64,000 bases of DNA from Archilochus colubris (Eukaryota; Chordata; Aves; Apodiformes; Trochilidae): assembly GCA_023079485.1 (NCBI GenBank), contig CM041084.1, positions 35,190,609-35,254,608 on the forward strand, written 5' to 3'. Of the stretch, positions 25,879-39,515 are shown piece after piece. A program made the position numbers and the translations under genes. Below the pieces are notes generated by a model. It ran no database searches. It saw only the letters and a program-made list of their open reading frames with translations, and was not told where the DNA came from. How positions within the stretch are numbered: position 1 is the stretch's first letter; every line of letters begins with the position of its first letter.

Positions 25879-28800
25879 CTACAGAAAAATAAAAAAAAAT
25901 GGGGTAATGCAACAACTGTATCATCATATTCCAGCTACAACAACATATAACCTCCTCTTTGCCCTTTCCTGATTACACTGTGCAACTGTGAAAAATATTT
26001 GTGATGTGGTTATCTCCTTATTACTTTTCTGCCAGTGCTCAACACAGTAGGGTCCCAAAACCTAATACAATATTTTGATTGCTTTTACAATTCTTGTTAC
26101 TAATAATGGATTCACTGTCGAAAATAAAACTTCCAGCAGACACTAATATCTGAATACAAACCAGCAACCCCTGTAATTAGAGCTACCAGTGTAACCAAGA
26201 TAGGAAAATATGATCCACAAACTACTTTAAGTACTGTAGCAGTCAAAAAAAAAAATCACTAAAAATTAAGACACAGAGTATATTTCTTTTTCTGCTGAAA
26301 GATTCTATGTTTCTATGGATTGTTAGAAGATCCATGCCACTGAGGACAGTTCAACTAGGACATCTCACTGTAAATTTAGGAGGAACTGCATTCTGTAGAT
26401 CTTGGCCACTAAACAAAAGTACTAAGTAACTTGCATTTGACAATAAAATGGCATGGAACAAGTAGTATTCTCATCTGAAGAAAATACAATGAATCATTAA
26501 CACAGAGACTATGCTGGCTGGCTTGCTGATTTACTGTGAGCCAAGGTGAGACATTAACGCCAACTGTGAATAAATTTTTCAAGTGGAATTGTGAAGGCTC
26601 TTACAAATGAGAACATTTTCTAGGCTCTACTCCATATCTCCTCTAGTATATCATAGGAACAGTTAATGTAGGATTACCATTACAAAAAAGCCATTGCTGA
26701 CAGCAAAGCTGAGCTTTCACAGCCCTAGAATTGGAAGCAAGTTTAAGCACAGATATGTCTTCTGAATTTGCAGAAGGGTCCAACCATCAATAAAATGACT
26801 GACTAAAAAATTTGGACATTATTATTTTACTTATTATTGGACATGGAGATCAATGGTAAAATTTCTGTTGACTTCCAATGCCAAATACTCACCTCCCAAA
26901 AATTAATATAAAAGGTAATGATGTTAAATGTGATACTCATTCATTCAATAAGCTCCTCTTGTTTCTAAGTTACAATATTCTAATCTCAAGTATTAAAGAA
27001 CCAGATGGCAAGAGAAATGTTATGTTTGCTCTAACAAACATCACTGAGAAAGTAGCAATGTGTAAATTGAAAAAGATATTAGAAAGGAGAAGCTCAGACA
27101 CAGGCTGGCAGTCTCTTGAAGATGAGAGCAGGAAGCCCATGTTACAACCAAACATGAAAAGGAGACCTAAAAAATCTCAGATCTGAACCATGATTCAAAT
27201 AGAGTAGAAAGGAATAAATTGCTAACATGAATCCTCTTGCTGTTTACCATTTGTTTAGAAAGAACAAAATTATGATGAATTCTAACTCAGAAGAGCATAC
27301 ACAGAAAATTTCTAGGAGTTTTTGATTCTGACCCCCAAAAGAGACTCATGATGGAAATGGAGATCTTTTTGATGTCTATGAAGACATTATGTGAACAATA
27401 GCAAATCGTGGAATTGGAATGTCATGGGGAGACAATAATTTGAATTTTGACACTGGCTTGATGACAACAGGTTGATTTTGTTTGGGACCAGTGCTGAGCA
27501 TCTACCACAACAGTCCCACTCACTGTTAAGTCACTATCAACAACAGTTTTCACCCAGCAAGCCTGACTGCTCAAGCATGGACAAAGACACCTTCAGTGTG
27601 GTTCCAGGTAACACAGAACTTTTGGATATTCCATTGGAATACCTTTGCCTTCTTCACAGGCATAAGATTTTCAACAACTGCTTTGAAGAGTCCTTTGATA
27701 AAAAACATTCATGGGGAAAAAAAGAAGCAGCATAAAAATGACACCTGAGTAGTACAGAACCTAAAATGGAGAACAAAGTTAAGATACCACAAATACTAAG
27801 AACTACTTTTTTTTTTTCTGAAGTTTTATGTAGGGAAGAAGAAAGCCAAGAGTGGTAATTTGACATGGAATAAGTAGGCTAACCAGAAAACAAAATAAAA
27901 CTAAACAAAAATCCTCAAACAACCTACCTCCCCCTTAAAAAAAAAAAAAAAAAATTTAAAAAAAGTATAAACTCTGCCCGTCCTCCCAAAAAAACCCCCA
28001 ACCACATGATGCTTTCTATCTTCATATTCCTAAGGAAGGATGGAGAACCAGTGCCAAAGACTGAAATACATTTTCCATGGGAGGAAAAGGGAGTGCTGTG
28101 ATAACAAAAATTCATACAAAAGTAATAAAGAAATCAACAGTGCTGCACAGGCAATAGATTTGGGACAATCCTACTTAAGGTGAACTGTCACATAAAACTG
28201 CCTTCTCTGGCCTTCAGTTTTTAAAAGTATTTGTGTAACGCACCAGATTAAAAAACTGTGTAAGGAACAAATAAAGCCAAAAAGCAGTTAGAATAAATAA
28301 GGAAACTGAAGGCATTTTAAAAATAAACCCTCTTATCTGGCAAATCATCAGCTGTAATAAAATCCTGGGGTGGTACACACAGCCAGAAGCTGGGAAGATT
28401 GGAGGTGATCAGCTCCATACATTATGCAGAAAGATTTCCACTGCTCACTATGGAGAAGAACAGCATCAGAAAATGATTAAACTTGCTAGGTTAACTCTCT
28501 CAGCCAGTGTACATAAAAAGAGAAAGAGATGATTTGATTAGACTTGGAGATGACTAATTTAGAACTATAAAAATAAGAGAGGTTTTATAATGTGGAAGAT
28601 TGTAGTGAACAACTTTTTCAAATAATAGCTGTGCTTTGATGAAATCTGGCTGCTCACTTGCTCAGTAAAAATTGAAAAAGGTATGGTGAAAGGTTGTAAG
28701 ATTTTGATACAGATTTGATAGGAAAAAGCTAATTACACCAAAACACAACGGAAGCCAAGACAATAGTCCAAGGAGGGTACAATGCAAAGTCATTCTTGGT

Positions 28801-29952
28801 TCTAGATACAAAATCCCCAAAGGGGTAGGATTGTTTGGTTAATTCTATGTAAGATATAAAGAGAAAGGATAAATTAAAGTCAAGGACAGCACCAGCTGAA
28901 TAGAACATAGATAGAATTTCCTTAGGTAGATTTGTAGCTTGTAGGGAAAGGAAGCAAACTGGCAAGAGAAATTACCATGCAAACTGCTTTCTGGGATTAA
29001 AGTAAATTTAGGAAAGAAAAATATTCTGAGGTTTAAACTTGAAACAGATCAAGAATACTGTTTTTTCTGATGCCTTTTCATTTTATAAATTACCTTGGTT
29101 TACATCCTATTCTGAATGACAATTCCTGCAACAGAAGTATCCTCCAAACAACAAAAACTTTAAGTAGGGGTATTCTGAGACCTCGAGACCTGGATGGCAT
29201 ACAGGGATATTTGAAAGTGGAAAGCATACCTGAGGAGACATACGTCAAAGAAATGAAAGAAAGCAAGCTGGTATATGAAGAATAATCTTACAAAGTATGT
29301 AAAGTAGAAGACAAAATACTAGAGGAACCATTTATTACCAAGAGATCCTTCACTGTGAATGAGCAAACATGATCCAGTAACAAAAATGCCTGCTGCTTTC
29401 TAGCAATAACACTTCTGACTGTAGCACTGCCCCAGACTGACTAGAAGTCCTCAGAGTACAGATCATATAATATTCCTGCTGTTCCTCATGTGGCTTAATT
29501 TCACCTGCTACAAACAGACTAAATGTGATAAGGCATAGTAACTTATTCCTTCTCTTGCTGCAAAACCTTTCCAGACAGACTAGGAGAGCATTTTATTCAA
29601 GTGGACAAAAAGGATACAAAGATCAAGAGCTCTCAGGGCATGCAACAAATAAAGAAATAAACCAATTCAGCTGAACTGTAAAAAAAAGTAAGTCTTCACA
29701 TTCAGGCATACAAATGGGCCATAATAAAGCTGCACCTGCTTGTATCACCTCTACATTTGCCATCTGACTCACAGTCATTGTGAGCTCTGTAACCATACTG
29801 AAATCACACAAAGTGGCTCATGTGTCACATCTTTTCTTTGCTATTACAGCAGTAAGGCCCTCCCCACACCCCCACCCCTAAGAGGAGCCGGGACCATAAT
29901 TGAGGCAATTTTAACTTGGCTTTTATGTGTGAGAGGTCACTACAATACTTAC
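25879..29952 (-). other. RFTN1 intron between exons 5 and 6
   Basis: This 4.1-kb AT-rich intron is bounded by GTAAGT and TTTCTGTAG. An 18-A homopolymer lies at 27937-27954. A possible CR1-tail-like ATTCTATGTTTCTATG is present near 26302-26318 but is too short to call. No gene was seen. Confidence 0.85.
27937..27954. repeat. Poly(A) homopolymer
   Basis: Eighteen consecutive A are followed by TTTAAAAAAAG. No retrotransposed sequence was recognised upstream. Confidence 0.85.
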
Positions 29953-30376
29953 TGCCACTAAGTGGTTTTAAGCATCGTGCTGGTGTTTCAGTCTCTGCAA
30001 GTCCATTTGGCTTGTCTGCTGCTCCTGTTACACTTGGGTTCCCCTGTTGAAACTGCTCTTCATTTCCCTTTGCAGAGTTGAGATTCAGCTCTTCACTTGC
30101 CTGTCCTTCACCTCTCCAGCCCTCCCTGGATGTGGCACACTGGTCAGCACTTTCCTCACTCGGAGCTGGAGTACTGCATCCATTAATGCTGTCTATTTTC
30201 TCGCCATCCAGCGAAGCACGATCAGCCGGGTAATTTGAAACATTTTTATTATCTCTTGATTGCACAGAGTTGTTACGGGTGGGTGTCAGGGAGGTGCTGA
30301 CAAGACAGCTCTTTTGGGAATGGTACTGAGGTATAAATCCAACAAATTTCAAGCCTTGACTTGCAGCATCTTGAAT
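29953..30376 (-). CDS. RFTN1: RFTN1 exon 5 (conserved start plus variable disordered linker)
   Basis: This 424-bp exon encodes residues 100-240 plus the first base of codon 241. The acceptor is ACTTGTAG and the donor is GGCA|GTAAGT. The first ~19 residues, IQDAASQGLKFVG-IPQYHS, match human raftlin strongly. The following ~115 residues are rich in Ser, Asn, Glu, Gly, Gln and Pro, have no hydrophobic core pattern, and resemble the human linker only in composition. The end, LSG then K across the junction, is again conserved. This fits a disordered hinge between the N-terminal and central conserved blocks of raftlin. The frame is open throughout, with 141 full codons. Confidence 0.95.
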
Positions 30377-30894
30377 CTACAAGTCAAAGAAGATTAGATT
30401 TTTAACTGACAAGCTGTCTTAGCTAAACACAAATACAGAAAATAACACCTTTCACAGCACTTAGCATGTAATTTTGCTACTTCTGTCCACTACCACAGGA
30501 AATTGTCATGTTACGTTTACATTAAAAGTTACATTCTAGAGAAGCCAGATTAAAAGGTACCTAAACCATCTGAAGTGAAAGTGAGGGGGAAAAAAAAAAA
30601 GAACCTGAGCAAATGCCTAAATTATTTCTTCACAAGAGATAAAGCATCTGTTTGAAAAGTTTCTTCATAGTAATCCACCAGAAGTGCTACCCTACACACG
30701 CAGTTTTAGTATCAACCTTATGAAGTCAGGATCTTAATATCACACCTTCTGCTTCTTTAGGTGTGTGATTTTGATATTTACGCAAGGAAATGGCTATTAA
30801 TTCTTTCTGTTACATGCACCATTATAACAACAGTTGCTGCCTTTCCTAGTTTGGATTGAGAAACAAATGACAAACTCCACATAGTGAATACATT

Positions 30895-30911
30895 AAAAAA
30901 AAAAAAAAAAA
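30895..30911. repeat. Poly(A) homopolymer
   Basis: Seventeen consecutive A inside the intron between exons 4 and 5, just downstream in transcription of no recognisable element. Confidence 0.85.
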
Positions 30912-33070
30912 GCTATTTTAATACATCACTTTTGGTAGGATACAGAACACAGAATAGAAAAAGGCATTTTGAGATGAGCAAAGAAGAACAATGGAAACTA
31001 AGGAGAACTATTACTAATCCTGTACAGTTTACATAAAGGAGGATAATGAAGGAACCAAATCCTGTGAAAAAAAGCACTGGGCTAGAAGTAATGGCAATTT
31101 CATAAAGCTGAAAGTAGCTAAGAAAGTCTCATGGTGGAGCAGAAAAAGAAATTTCCTTTAGGCAGACTCAGCACTATAGATGCACCTACCATTCAAGTCC
31201 CCAGCCTCAGCCTCCATAAACCAGGAGAAGCTGCAGGGAGAGCCAGAGTTCTGTGAAAAAAGGAGTGTCTGCTGATTCACTTATCAAAATCACCCACTGG
31301 AGAGGAAAGGTTTCCATGTAATGTATGCTCTTTGTAAAGTCTAAACACACATAGATGTTTCACAAAGAAATGCCATGAGAATGGAGAAATGAACTCACTT
31401 TCTCTGCATACCATGTAGTTCCAGAGAATTAAGGTGTCTTGATTACACTCTGAGGCTCAATTTAGTATAAACTTACGTGAAACAGTTCAGGGTTTTTTCT
31501 TCAAAAGCACATAAACAGGAAGAATTTCATACAACTTTTTAATTTTAATAAATTTAAGAGGAAGCTCATTTCCGCATCTTCCCTACCCGGAATTTATTTC
31601 TTTTTAAATGAATCATCTGCTTCCTGGTAATGTGTTACTCCTCTGAACACACAAACCCACAGGTGATATCTGCTCTACAACAAGAACTTCCTCTTTCAAA
31701 CCATTATTAGATTTTTCCATGTTCAATTAACTCTTGATTTTGTGATCACAGGAATTTGAACAGAGCACTCCAGGAAACAAGGCAATGGTCTTCACAGGTG
31801 CTTAGCCTGGCAAATCAGCTCAAGTAAAGCTCATTGCTAAAGAGGACAATACCCTCCAAAGGAAAATACTACTAGCAGTATCCTGATCAAATTACTATCT
31901 GTCCACTAAAGTTAGCAGGTAACCAGCTTGCTCAGAAAGGTTTCAGTGAATGTCAATGACAAACACATTAATTATCTGCTCACAGGGTCTGACTCCCTGT
32001 TGTAATTTTACAAATACCTTTTATATAGTCAATGACAGATTTACAATTTAGTTCATCTCTTACCACTAAACTACAGGGACATTGCTACATTTGTGTAGTA
32101 GGCTGCAGGGCAGCTAATTATAGAAATTTAAGTAGAATGCAGCTGTTAAGAGTTTGAGGATAGTACCTACACAGTAATTTTATTGGTTCTTGTCAATAAA
32201 GACTGTTTGTCGATCTACACCAGACTCTCCCACGCTGTGATTCAGATGAAAACAGCTCTCACAGCTATTGTAGCAATGTTTTACAGTCTTGGCTCACTCA
32301 AAAAAATCCCATATTTGTTCTAAGAACTACATGATGCTGAGGTTCTTCCAAGGCTCTTGTTCTCAGAATAATAACAGGAGTAACTAAGGACTGAAGGATA
32401 GTCTGAGCCATGTTAGCCTAATAGCTTAGGAAAGGACTGCAAAAAGAGGCACTTTCACAACAAGTTAATCAAAATGCAATAAACAGAATACAAAATCTTT
32501 CTTAAGCCTTTATTTCTAATGTTCCCAACTACACAAGGGAGAACCAAGCATCTCAGTATATCCAATAATGCCATTTTAACAGGAAATGTTACATCAACAG
32601 TGCCATTGTAAGCTGCAGAACTACAATGTGGTGCATTGGCAGACACAAACCAACTTCCCTTCCAGCCACCCAGAAAACCATGAAAAAGCTCCCTCTCATC
32701 ATAAACAAAGTGTAAGACTTAAACATATTCAAACTACAAAGAAACACAATTTTGATTTTTCAGCATCCTGTTGAGAGCTAAAACAGTACAAAATGTTAGT
32801 TGCTGTCTAATCCAGAATGAATTAAGGCATCCAGTCCAATTGTGACATACACATTTCCTGTTTCCTCTGCTTGAAATGTTGAATTTTTGCATTATAAAAA
32901 AGAAAACCCTGGACTTAAACAAGCCCAGACCTCAATACCCAGACAGGTCCTGCTCAGGACACAGGGCAGAAAAGAGTTGTCTCTACCAGCCACCTCTGGA
33001 TTTTGGATCCTTTAAGGCATCCTGCATTGGCAGACACAGGCAGGTACATCTGCTCCAGAGTTTTGGGAAA

Positions 33071-33090
33071 ATATCAGTAAATATCAGTAA
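33071..33090. repeat. 10-bp tandem duplication
   Basis: The unit ATATCAGTAA occurs twice in direct succession. It is a small local duplication with no obvious role. Confidence 0.8.
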
Positions 33091-35828
33091 AAAGGGCAAC
33101 GCATGAGAGGAAGAGGGAGCTGAGCTGAATAGGAAGAAGACAGACAGCATCACCCAGAACATATTCCAGATAGGTCAAATTCTAGAATTACTACTCTTTA
33201 TGCACAACTTTAATAAAACAGAGTACCAAGAGATCCTTGTCATACTACGCTATAAACTAAATGAGAATAGAAAGTACAAAAAGCAAAACAACTACATATC
33301 CACCACTTAGCACATCAGTAAAAAAGCTCTTATAATAGGTAATTCATTCTAATTTCAGTTGTTTCACTGACATTTTTGTATTTTAAATATGCTACATACT
33401 TATTCTTTACGTCTTTGGGTAGTTTTAAAAGGGAAATTCCAACAGAATTTAAGCTAAGAAAAATAAAATCCTTTGGTTCTTTCCCCAGATAGTAACATAG
33501 AGACATTTTTATTGCCTCATAAATGCTGCTTAGACTATACTCACCACAAATACAAGAACAGGTTTCCATCACAAAGGATGTTATTGTTCAACAACAGAAG
33601 CAGAACTTAACTCAGTTATTACCTAATCTGGCTAAAACCCCAAGTGGGCACATCCAAATCAGTTTATAGCTGCCTTCCAACAAACTGGATTTATTCTAGT
33701 TTAAAAATAGATCCACCTTAAAGAAGGGGTGAAATTTCATGTGTTCAGAGGGCCAAGATAGTTAAAAAATCTAATGTCATCACTATAATTTGCTTGATTA
33801 GTAACCTGGCATTTTCCCTGAAGGGAAAAAAATGACAGATTTAGCCTTTGCTATCTGTGAACTAAATACCAAATCTCCCACTAACTCTATCAGGAATAGG
33901 AACAAGCACCACATCACACCTTGATGTCATTACCTTAATAGAAGTTTAGCTTGGGCACTTGTGTTAACATTTCTTAACATTTGTGAAGTGTTATTTTTTA
34001 TTTCAGAACTGTCTGACTGCTATTTTTGTACTGCGTTTGGAAAAAGGAACCATCAGCAACACAAAGTAGTGTCACTAAACATTATGTTGATGTAGCAAAT
34101 GTATGCCCCATCTTTTTAAATCCTTCTGGTTCTCTTGAAGGCTCCCTACCTAATGAGAAAATGGCTGACAGTCTAAGTTTACTGTCTAAATCTGTAAAAC
34201 CACACCTGACAACAGCATGGCTGAACAATGAAATCCCCTTTTCTGCAAATATTTGTTTTTAAACTATAGGCTTCACAAGCATGAAAGGGATGCAGAGATT
34301 CCAGGTTGAAAGCTCATTTTGAATAGCCACATACAGATTTTCTTATCATATCTGTTTAGAATAAAGACACTTGGCAAGTTCACTGCACAGTCCACATATT
34401 GTCTGTGATTCTGCATTTCTTGTTGCATTATCAGCTCCATAATAGCCTCCTATTCATAGCAAGCATGATAGTACTACTTATAAATAGAGAAGCTCAAGGA
34501 TATGGAACCCATGCTGAACAGAATCATATACTTTTGTCAGCTTCGGTAATTGCTCACAGGGAGATTCTGTACATTTCTCCCACAGGATGGCACAGAGCAA
34601 ATCAAACACTTCCTACAAGCTCAGGATAGTATTCCACCCACATCAATATACATGGGGAACAATGCACAGCAATTTAGTAACAAGGATCTCCCTCTTGGAT
34701 AAGGATTTTAAAACAAGTGATTTAATAATTCGAGTGTTAGGAATTTCTCTTAAGTCTTCTATGCCAGGGGCTGGATATGTTGGGGACAAGCAGTTTTACC
34801 TATGTTATCAGGGCACTCCAGTTTATAGCAGACCTAAAGGTCTCAAGGTTTACGTTTCCTGATGATCTGGAAAAAAAAACCACCTACAAAACTTAGGGAT
34901 TAGGACTGAATATTTCATTAATAGGTTTGCTATACGAGTCATTATATGAGGTACTGAAAGAATGCCATGGCAACCCAGTTAAAGCAACTGCTGCCAATAT
35001 AAAAACAAATAACAGAAACAATTTGCAACCAGCAGGCATAGCAAAAATGCTCTTGGAGAAAGGACAACATTCTCTATGTGCAATGAACTGATCTCCCAAT
35101 GGTCAGAGGCATTTAGCTAGTTCTGCAGCAAACTAAGCCAAAGACTGCTACTTAGTCCTACTGATGGGAAAACACATAGCCTTTGAAACAATAGCTGGCT
35201 TAATTTTGCTCAGAGCTATCTAAAACTTTTCTTAAGCCAAGCAAAAGCTGTCTTAGCCAATAAAATAAATTCATGTCTGTCTGTCTATTGTTATTTTTAA
35301 AAGAAAAATGTTAGAGGCATTGGGTCTCATAATGTGTACTAGAAACAAGATCACTGTCTTTTTCTACCTCCTCTTAAAATTCAAGCAAATCTTCACAGTC
35401 ATCAGACATAGCACCCGGGATCTTCAAGACAGGACCATGATCTTGTGGTTTGAGAGGAATGCTACATACTGTATGCCAGGAGTTGGAACTGAAAAAGGTT
35501 ATTCAAGGCTACAGTCTTCCAAATGTCTTCTCCTTTATTAATATTTAGTACTACATGTTTCATCACTAATACTGTACCTCCTCATTCTAGTTTATTCACT
35601 GCTGAAAACAGATGTTTAAAATTAAGATATGCTTTTAGTTTGCCTCTGGTATTTTCTGTAGGTCTCACATGATGCTTCCTGAGAAGATAGCAAAAGTTAT
35701 CAGGAGTTTACTTTGTATTTTAAACCAATTAAGCTTAGCGAATGCTGTCAAGAAGAGGTTTAGTCCATTATAAATTATTTTAAACTTGTGTGACTTTGCC
35801 ATTTTTACATTTCTACTATTAAGTTATT

Positions 35829-35845
35829 AAAAAAAAAAAAAAAAA
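35829..35845. repeat. Poly(A) homopolymer
   Basis: Seventeen consecutive A followed by GAAAG, within the intron between exons 4 and 5. Confidence 0.85.
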
Positions 35846-38800
35846 GAAAGATAATTCTACTAATCAAATAGTGAAGAAGAAACTTCTCTGTCCAGTTCCT
35901 CCAAGACTGTTTCGCTACTTGCAGACTTCCATACCACATAGCCTTTCTGACTAGGATGCTCTACCATTTAAACCTTTTCTTCCCATGCATTTTCAAGCTT
36001 TTCCAGTTTACACTCATCAATTCTGAATTTTAGATAGCTCATGCTTCTAGAAATACAAGAAAATATAAATAAATACAAACACAGCTTCTAGAAAGTCAAA
36101 TTGCCATCTGCATTCAGGCTTACAAATTACGAAGTATTTTCACTATCAATTACAAAAAACAGACAACTGGGGGTCAAAGACCAGAGGGATCCTTTGAAAA
36201 ATGTTAATCTGAAACCAGAGTTGTCCTTTAAACGATGTTGTCCACAGTGTTTATATTGATACTTTCCAATGAAAATCTTGACCTGAATTTTACCGTTTGC
36301 AAACTTCAGAAAAACCTACTAGACTCAAGTTGTTAGATCCAAGAGAAGAGATGAGAGGCCAAAAACAAACCCCAAAAGCTGAAACACAGCCCATTCAATA
36401 AGACCACTGACTTGACACTTCAAGCTCTTCCTGCATTTGTGGTAGAGCATAACCAGGCATTGAACAGGGAAAAGAAAGCAAGCCTTGCAGTTTTACAGTA
36501 TGCTCATTGGTAGTAGCCTTTGCAAAAGGGAACTGAAAGCTGCAAACAGGACTACTGCTATGATGAATAAAATAGAATTTAGGCCCTTAAGACAGTCCTG
36601 CCAAGACATACTAAGCTACAGAGAGCTGCAAGGGTGAATGCTGCTGGACACAAGATACTAAAGTGACTGCAGTACAAAAGCCATGTAACATACCTGAATC
36701 CTCCCAACATTGCTCTAAAGTCTGAAAATAAATCCTGAATGTATTGATGTCATTGAAGATTTCTTCCTTAAAAAATGTTTTAAGCCTGGGATAAACTGCT
36801 ATGGAGCTGCCAGCTATGCTCACTCAACCCAAATACTTCATACACATTGTCAAAAAAAAACATCTGTAGAAACTCTGTTCTAAGCACTTGCTCTAGAGAA
36901 GAAGCATTTTAAAAATGCAGACCACATCTTGTGTATGAATCTGTTCAGAGAAACTCCTGCACTAATGGGTGAACATAAGCAAGGGTAAAATAAAGATTTA
37001 TAGAGATGGATGGTTGAGCATTGTATTTAACAACCATTTTAGCAGGATGAACACAATTCAGTGTTCTTCACAGAATATGACAAAACAGTCACTTATTTGT
37101 GATCAGCTAGCACTAATGTATTCCATCTCTGTCCTAAGCAAAGAAAGCACAAAACCAAAAAGTTCAGGTCAACAGAAATATTTTAAAAATTAGTAATTCA
37201 GTCTCAAACTTGCAGATTTCTATTTAATTTGAAGGGAACAATTTATCTTTACAGAAACCAAAGCATTTATTTAACATCACATTGTTTCACCAAGCCATCT
37301 GTTGCATAGCCAAAATTACAATTTGAACAATTTGCTCATATTTTATTTTAGCAAAGTATAAAACATTATCATATTTATTGTTACTTAAAAAAAAAAAAGA
37401 AAGAAAAAGATTTTTTCTCCTACCAGACAGAAGTGGAATCATTACAAGCATCAACTACATGCTTCATAACATCTATTTTTATCTTGGTCAAGAGAATGAC
37501 TCTGAAAGCTGCTGGGGGGCAAAGGATTATAAAAGCATAACTAGGCTCCTGGGAGAGTCCTGAAAACAGTTTTGCAATGTTCATGGAAGATATGTATCAA
37601 CACCACTCTGACAAGGCTTAGTCAAAAGAACACAAGTTGAAAGAAGCTTAACCAGGAACAGATGTTTCCCTTCACACCAGGCTGTTTAAAATACAGTATA
37701 TGCTATTTTTTACCATCTCTTGTTATATATACACTTACAAAATGTTAACAAAATGCACTTTAATAAATATTATCACAGCGGATCACAAACAGCGGAACCA
37801 CTGATGCTGAGTTTCAACTTCTGCTTCATGACCGAATTTACTTCTAAGATCCAAATACTTAAAAATCAAATAGGGGCTGTGTTTGCACAAAAACATTCAG
37901 AAAACAAAGCAGTCGTCTAAGTGTTCAGCAATGGTTTTCATTACAATGTGGTAAAGAAATAACTGTTGTATTGTTCTTTTACAAATACCCTAGAGAGTGA
38001 AGGTTTTGGGGTAGGATTTTTTGGGTTTGTTTTAAGGATGGAAATGAGACAAGGCTTTCAGACAAGGCTGAGATCACATCTAGGTAAGTAATCCTAAGTA
38101 ATAAACAGTACTCTTGAGGGGTCATTTTCTAGCCACAGAAGTAAATTTGAACTGGTTATTCATTTGAAGAACAATCCTCTGAGCAATATTAAAGACTCAA
38201 TTTTCCCCCTCTTCTATCTTTTACTGCCACCTGCTCTGACTTTATACTCTGCAGGAAATTTCTGAACAGGCCAGCTAAAATATATCTAAAGAATAATCCT
38301 TAGGATTACAATATCCATCTAATGAACCCTGGCATTAGCAACAGCAGAGCAATCAGGGACTTTGCAGAAGAGTTCCTACAGCAACACAGTCAAGAAATCC
38401 ACCAACAGCCCCATGCTCTTCACAACACGAAAGCTGCAACTCTTTTTTCCTTCTATTAAAAGACATCTCAATGCAAAGATTCAGAGAGGAAAAATAAGAA
38501 ACGACAAACAAAAAGACCCAAGAATGTGAGAAATATTGTAACAGCTATATAAAACCGAGTGTTTTTCTCAGCAATTACAAATAAAAGTACAAAAAAAAAA
38601 AATCAAGATTAGTAATTTTCACATTCTTTTTTTTCAAGGAAATTACAGACACTTGTCTTCCTATTTGCTTGTCATACTGTTATGAATACACCAATAACTG
38701 TATACATAAAAAGTACCTATTATTATAGACAAATTTGTCCTATGACACATTTCTCATCTTCCACATCTTGCCTTTTCACAGTTAGATGCTGAAGAGAGTT

Positions 38801-39469
38801 TTAAAATTCAGAAGCTGAGAGTTCAAAACCACTTATTATCACTTTCACACACTATATGGATATGCAAAGTGCCTTGTTTTGATCGTATAAAACAAATTGC
38901 TCATTTTGATGTGAGTAAATATGTATGAAATAAGAGAAGAAGCAAGCCTGGGCTCAATCACTCCCTTGACCAGTAACATTTACAAGAAGGATTTTGAAAG
39001 CTCTTGGAAACTCAGATATGCATTCAGTTTTTATTTTATAGAAGAAACAGAAGCCCTCCTAAATACTCCAGCCCTGCTTCTATCTAGCAGCTTAAAATAA
39101 GCTGATGAATTGCCCTGTCTTTTAGCAGCAACACTTATACAAAAATTATTCACCAATTAGAGCCGGAAGACAGATGTCTCTCAAGAAAATGATTGGCATG
39201 AACTAAGACAGCAGTTATCTCAATAACCCCAAAACAGCTACAGATGAATGGAGAAAAAAAAAACCAACACAAAAACAAGAGAGCAGGAAAATAAGTATCT
39301 CAGTAGTTTGATAAAAACATCCATATGGAAAAACATGCAGTGAGACTGAGCTCTGGTTGGTTGGGATGAGTACCAACCTGAACCAACCACTCAGCCAGCC
39401 TCCTGCCAGCCTGCAAAGGCAGATTAAGATCAGAAGGACTGAACCCTTGCTCACCTTTCAGGAGTACAG

Positions 39470-39515
39470 TGAGGAAGATGCCTTCCAAAACCTAACATTC
39501 TGTAATTCTGTGTGA
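39470..39515 (+). mobile_element. Possible degraded CR1 3' tail
   Basis: The sequence runs GATGCCTTCCAAAACCTAAC and then ATTCTGTAATTCTGTG. This resembles the avian CR1 ending, in which TTCCAACC-type sequence is followed by repeats of ATTCTRTG. The upstream part (39340-39470) could be a degraded continuation but is not convincing. Confidence 0.45.

Noticed and set aside
26295..26325. ATTCTATGTTTCTATG resembling a CR1 tail
   Set aside because: Too short, with no CR1 body next to it on either side.
27937..27954. A-run considered as the tail of a retrogene or a SINE
   Set aside because: No related sequence upstream and no flanking target-site duplication could be seen.
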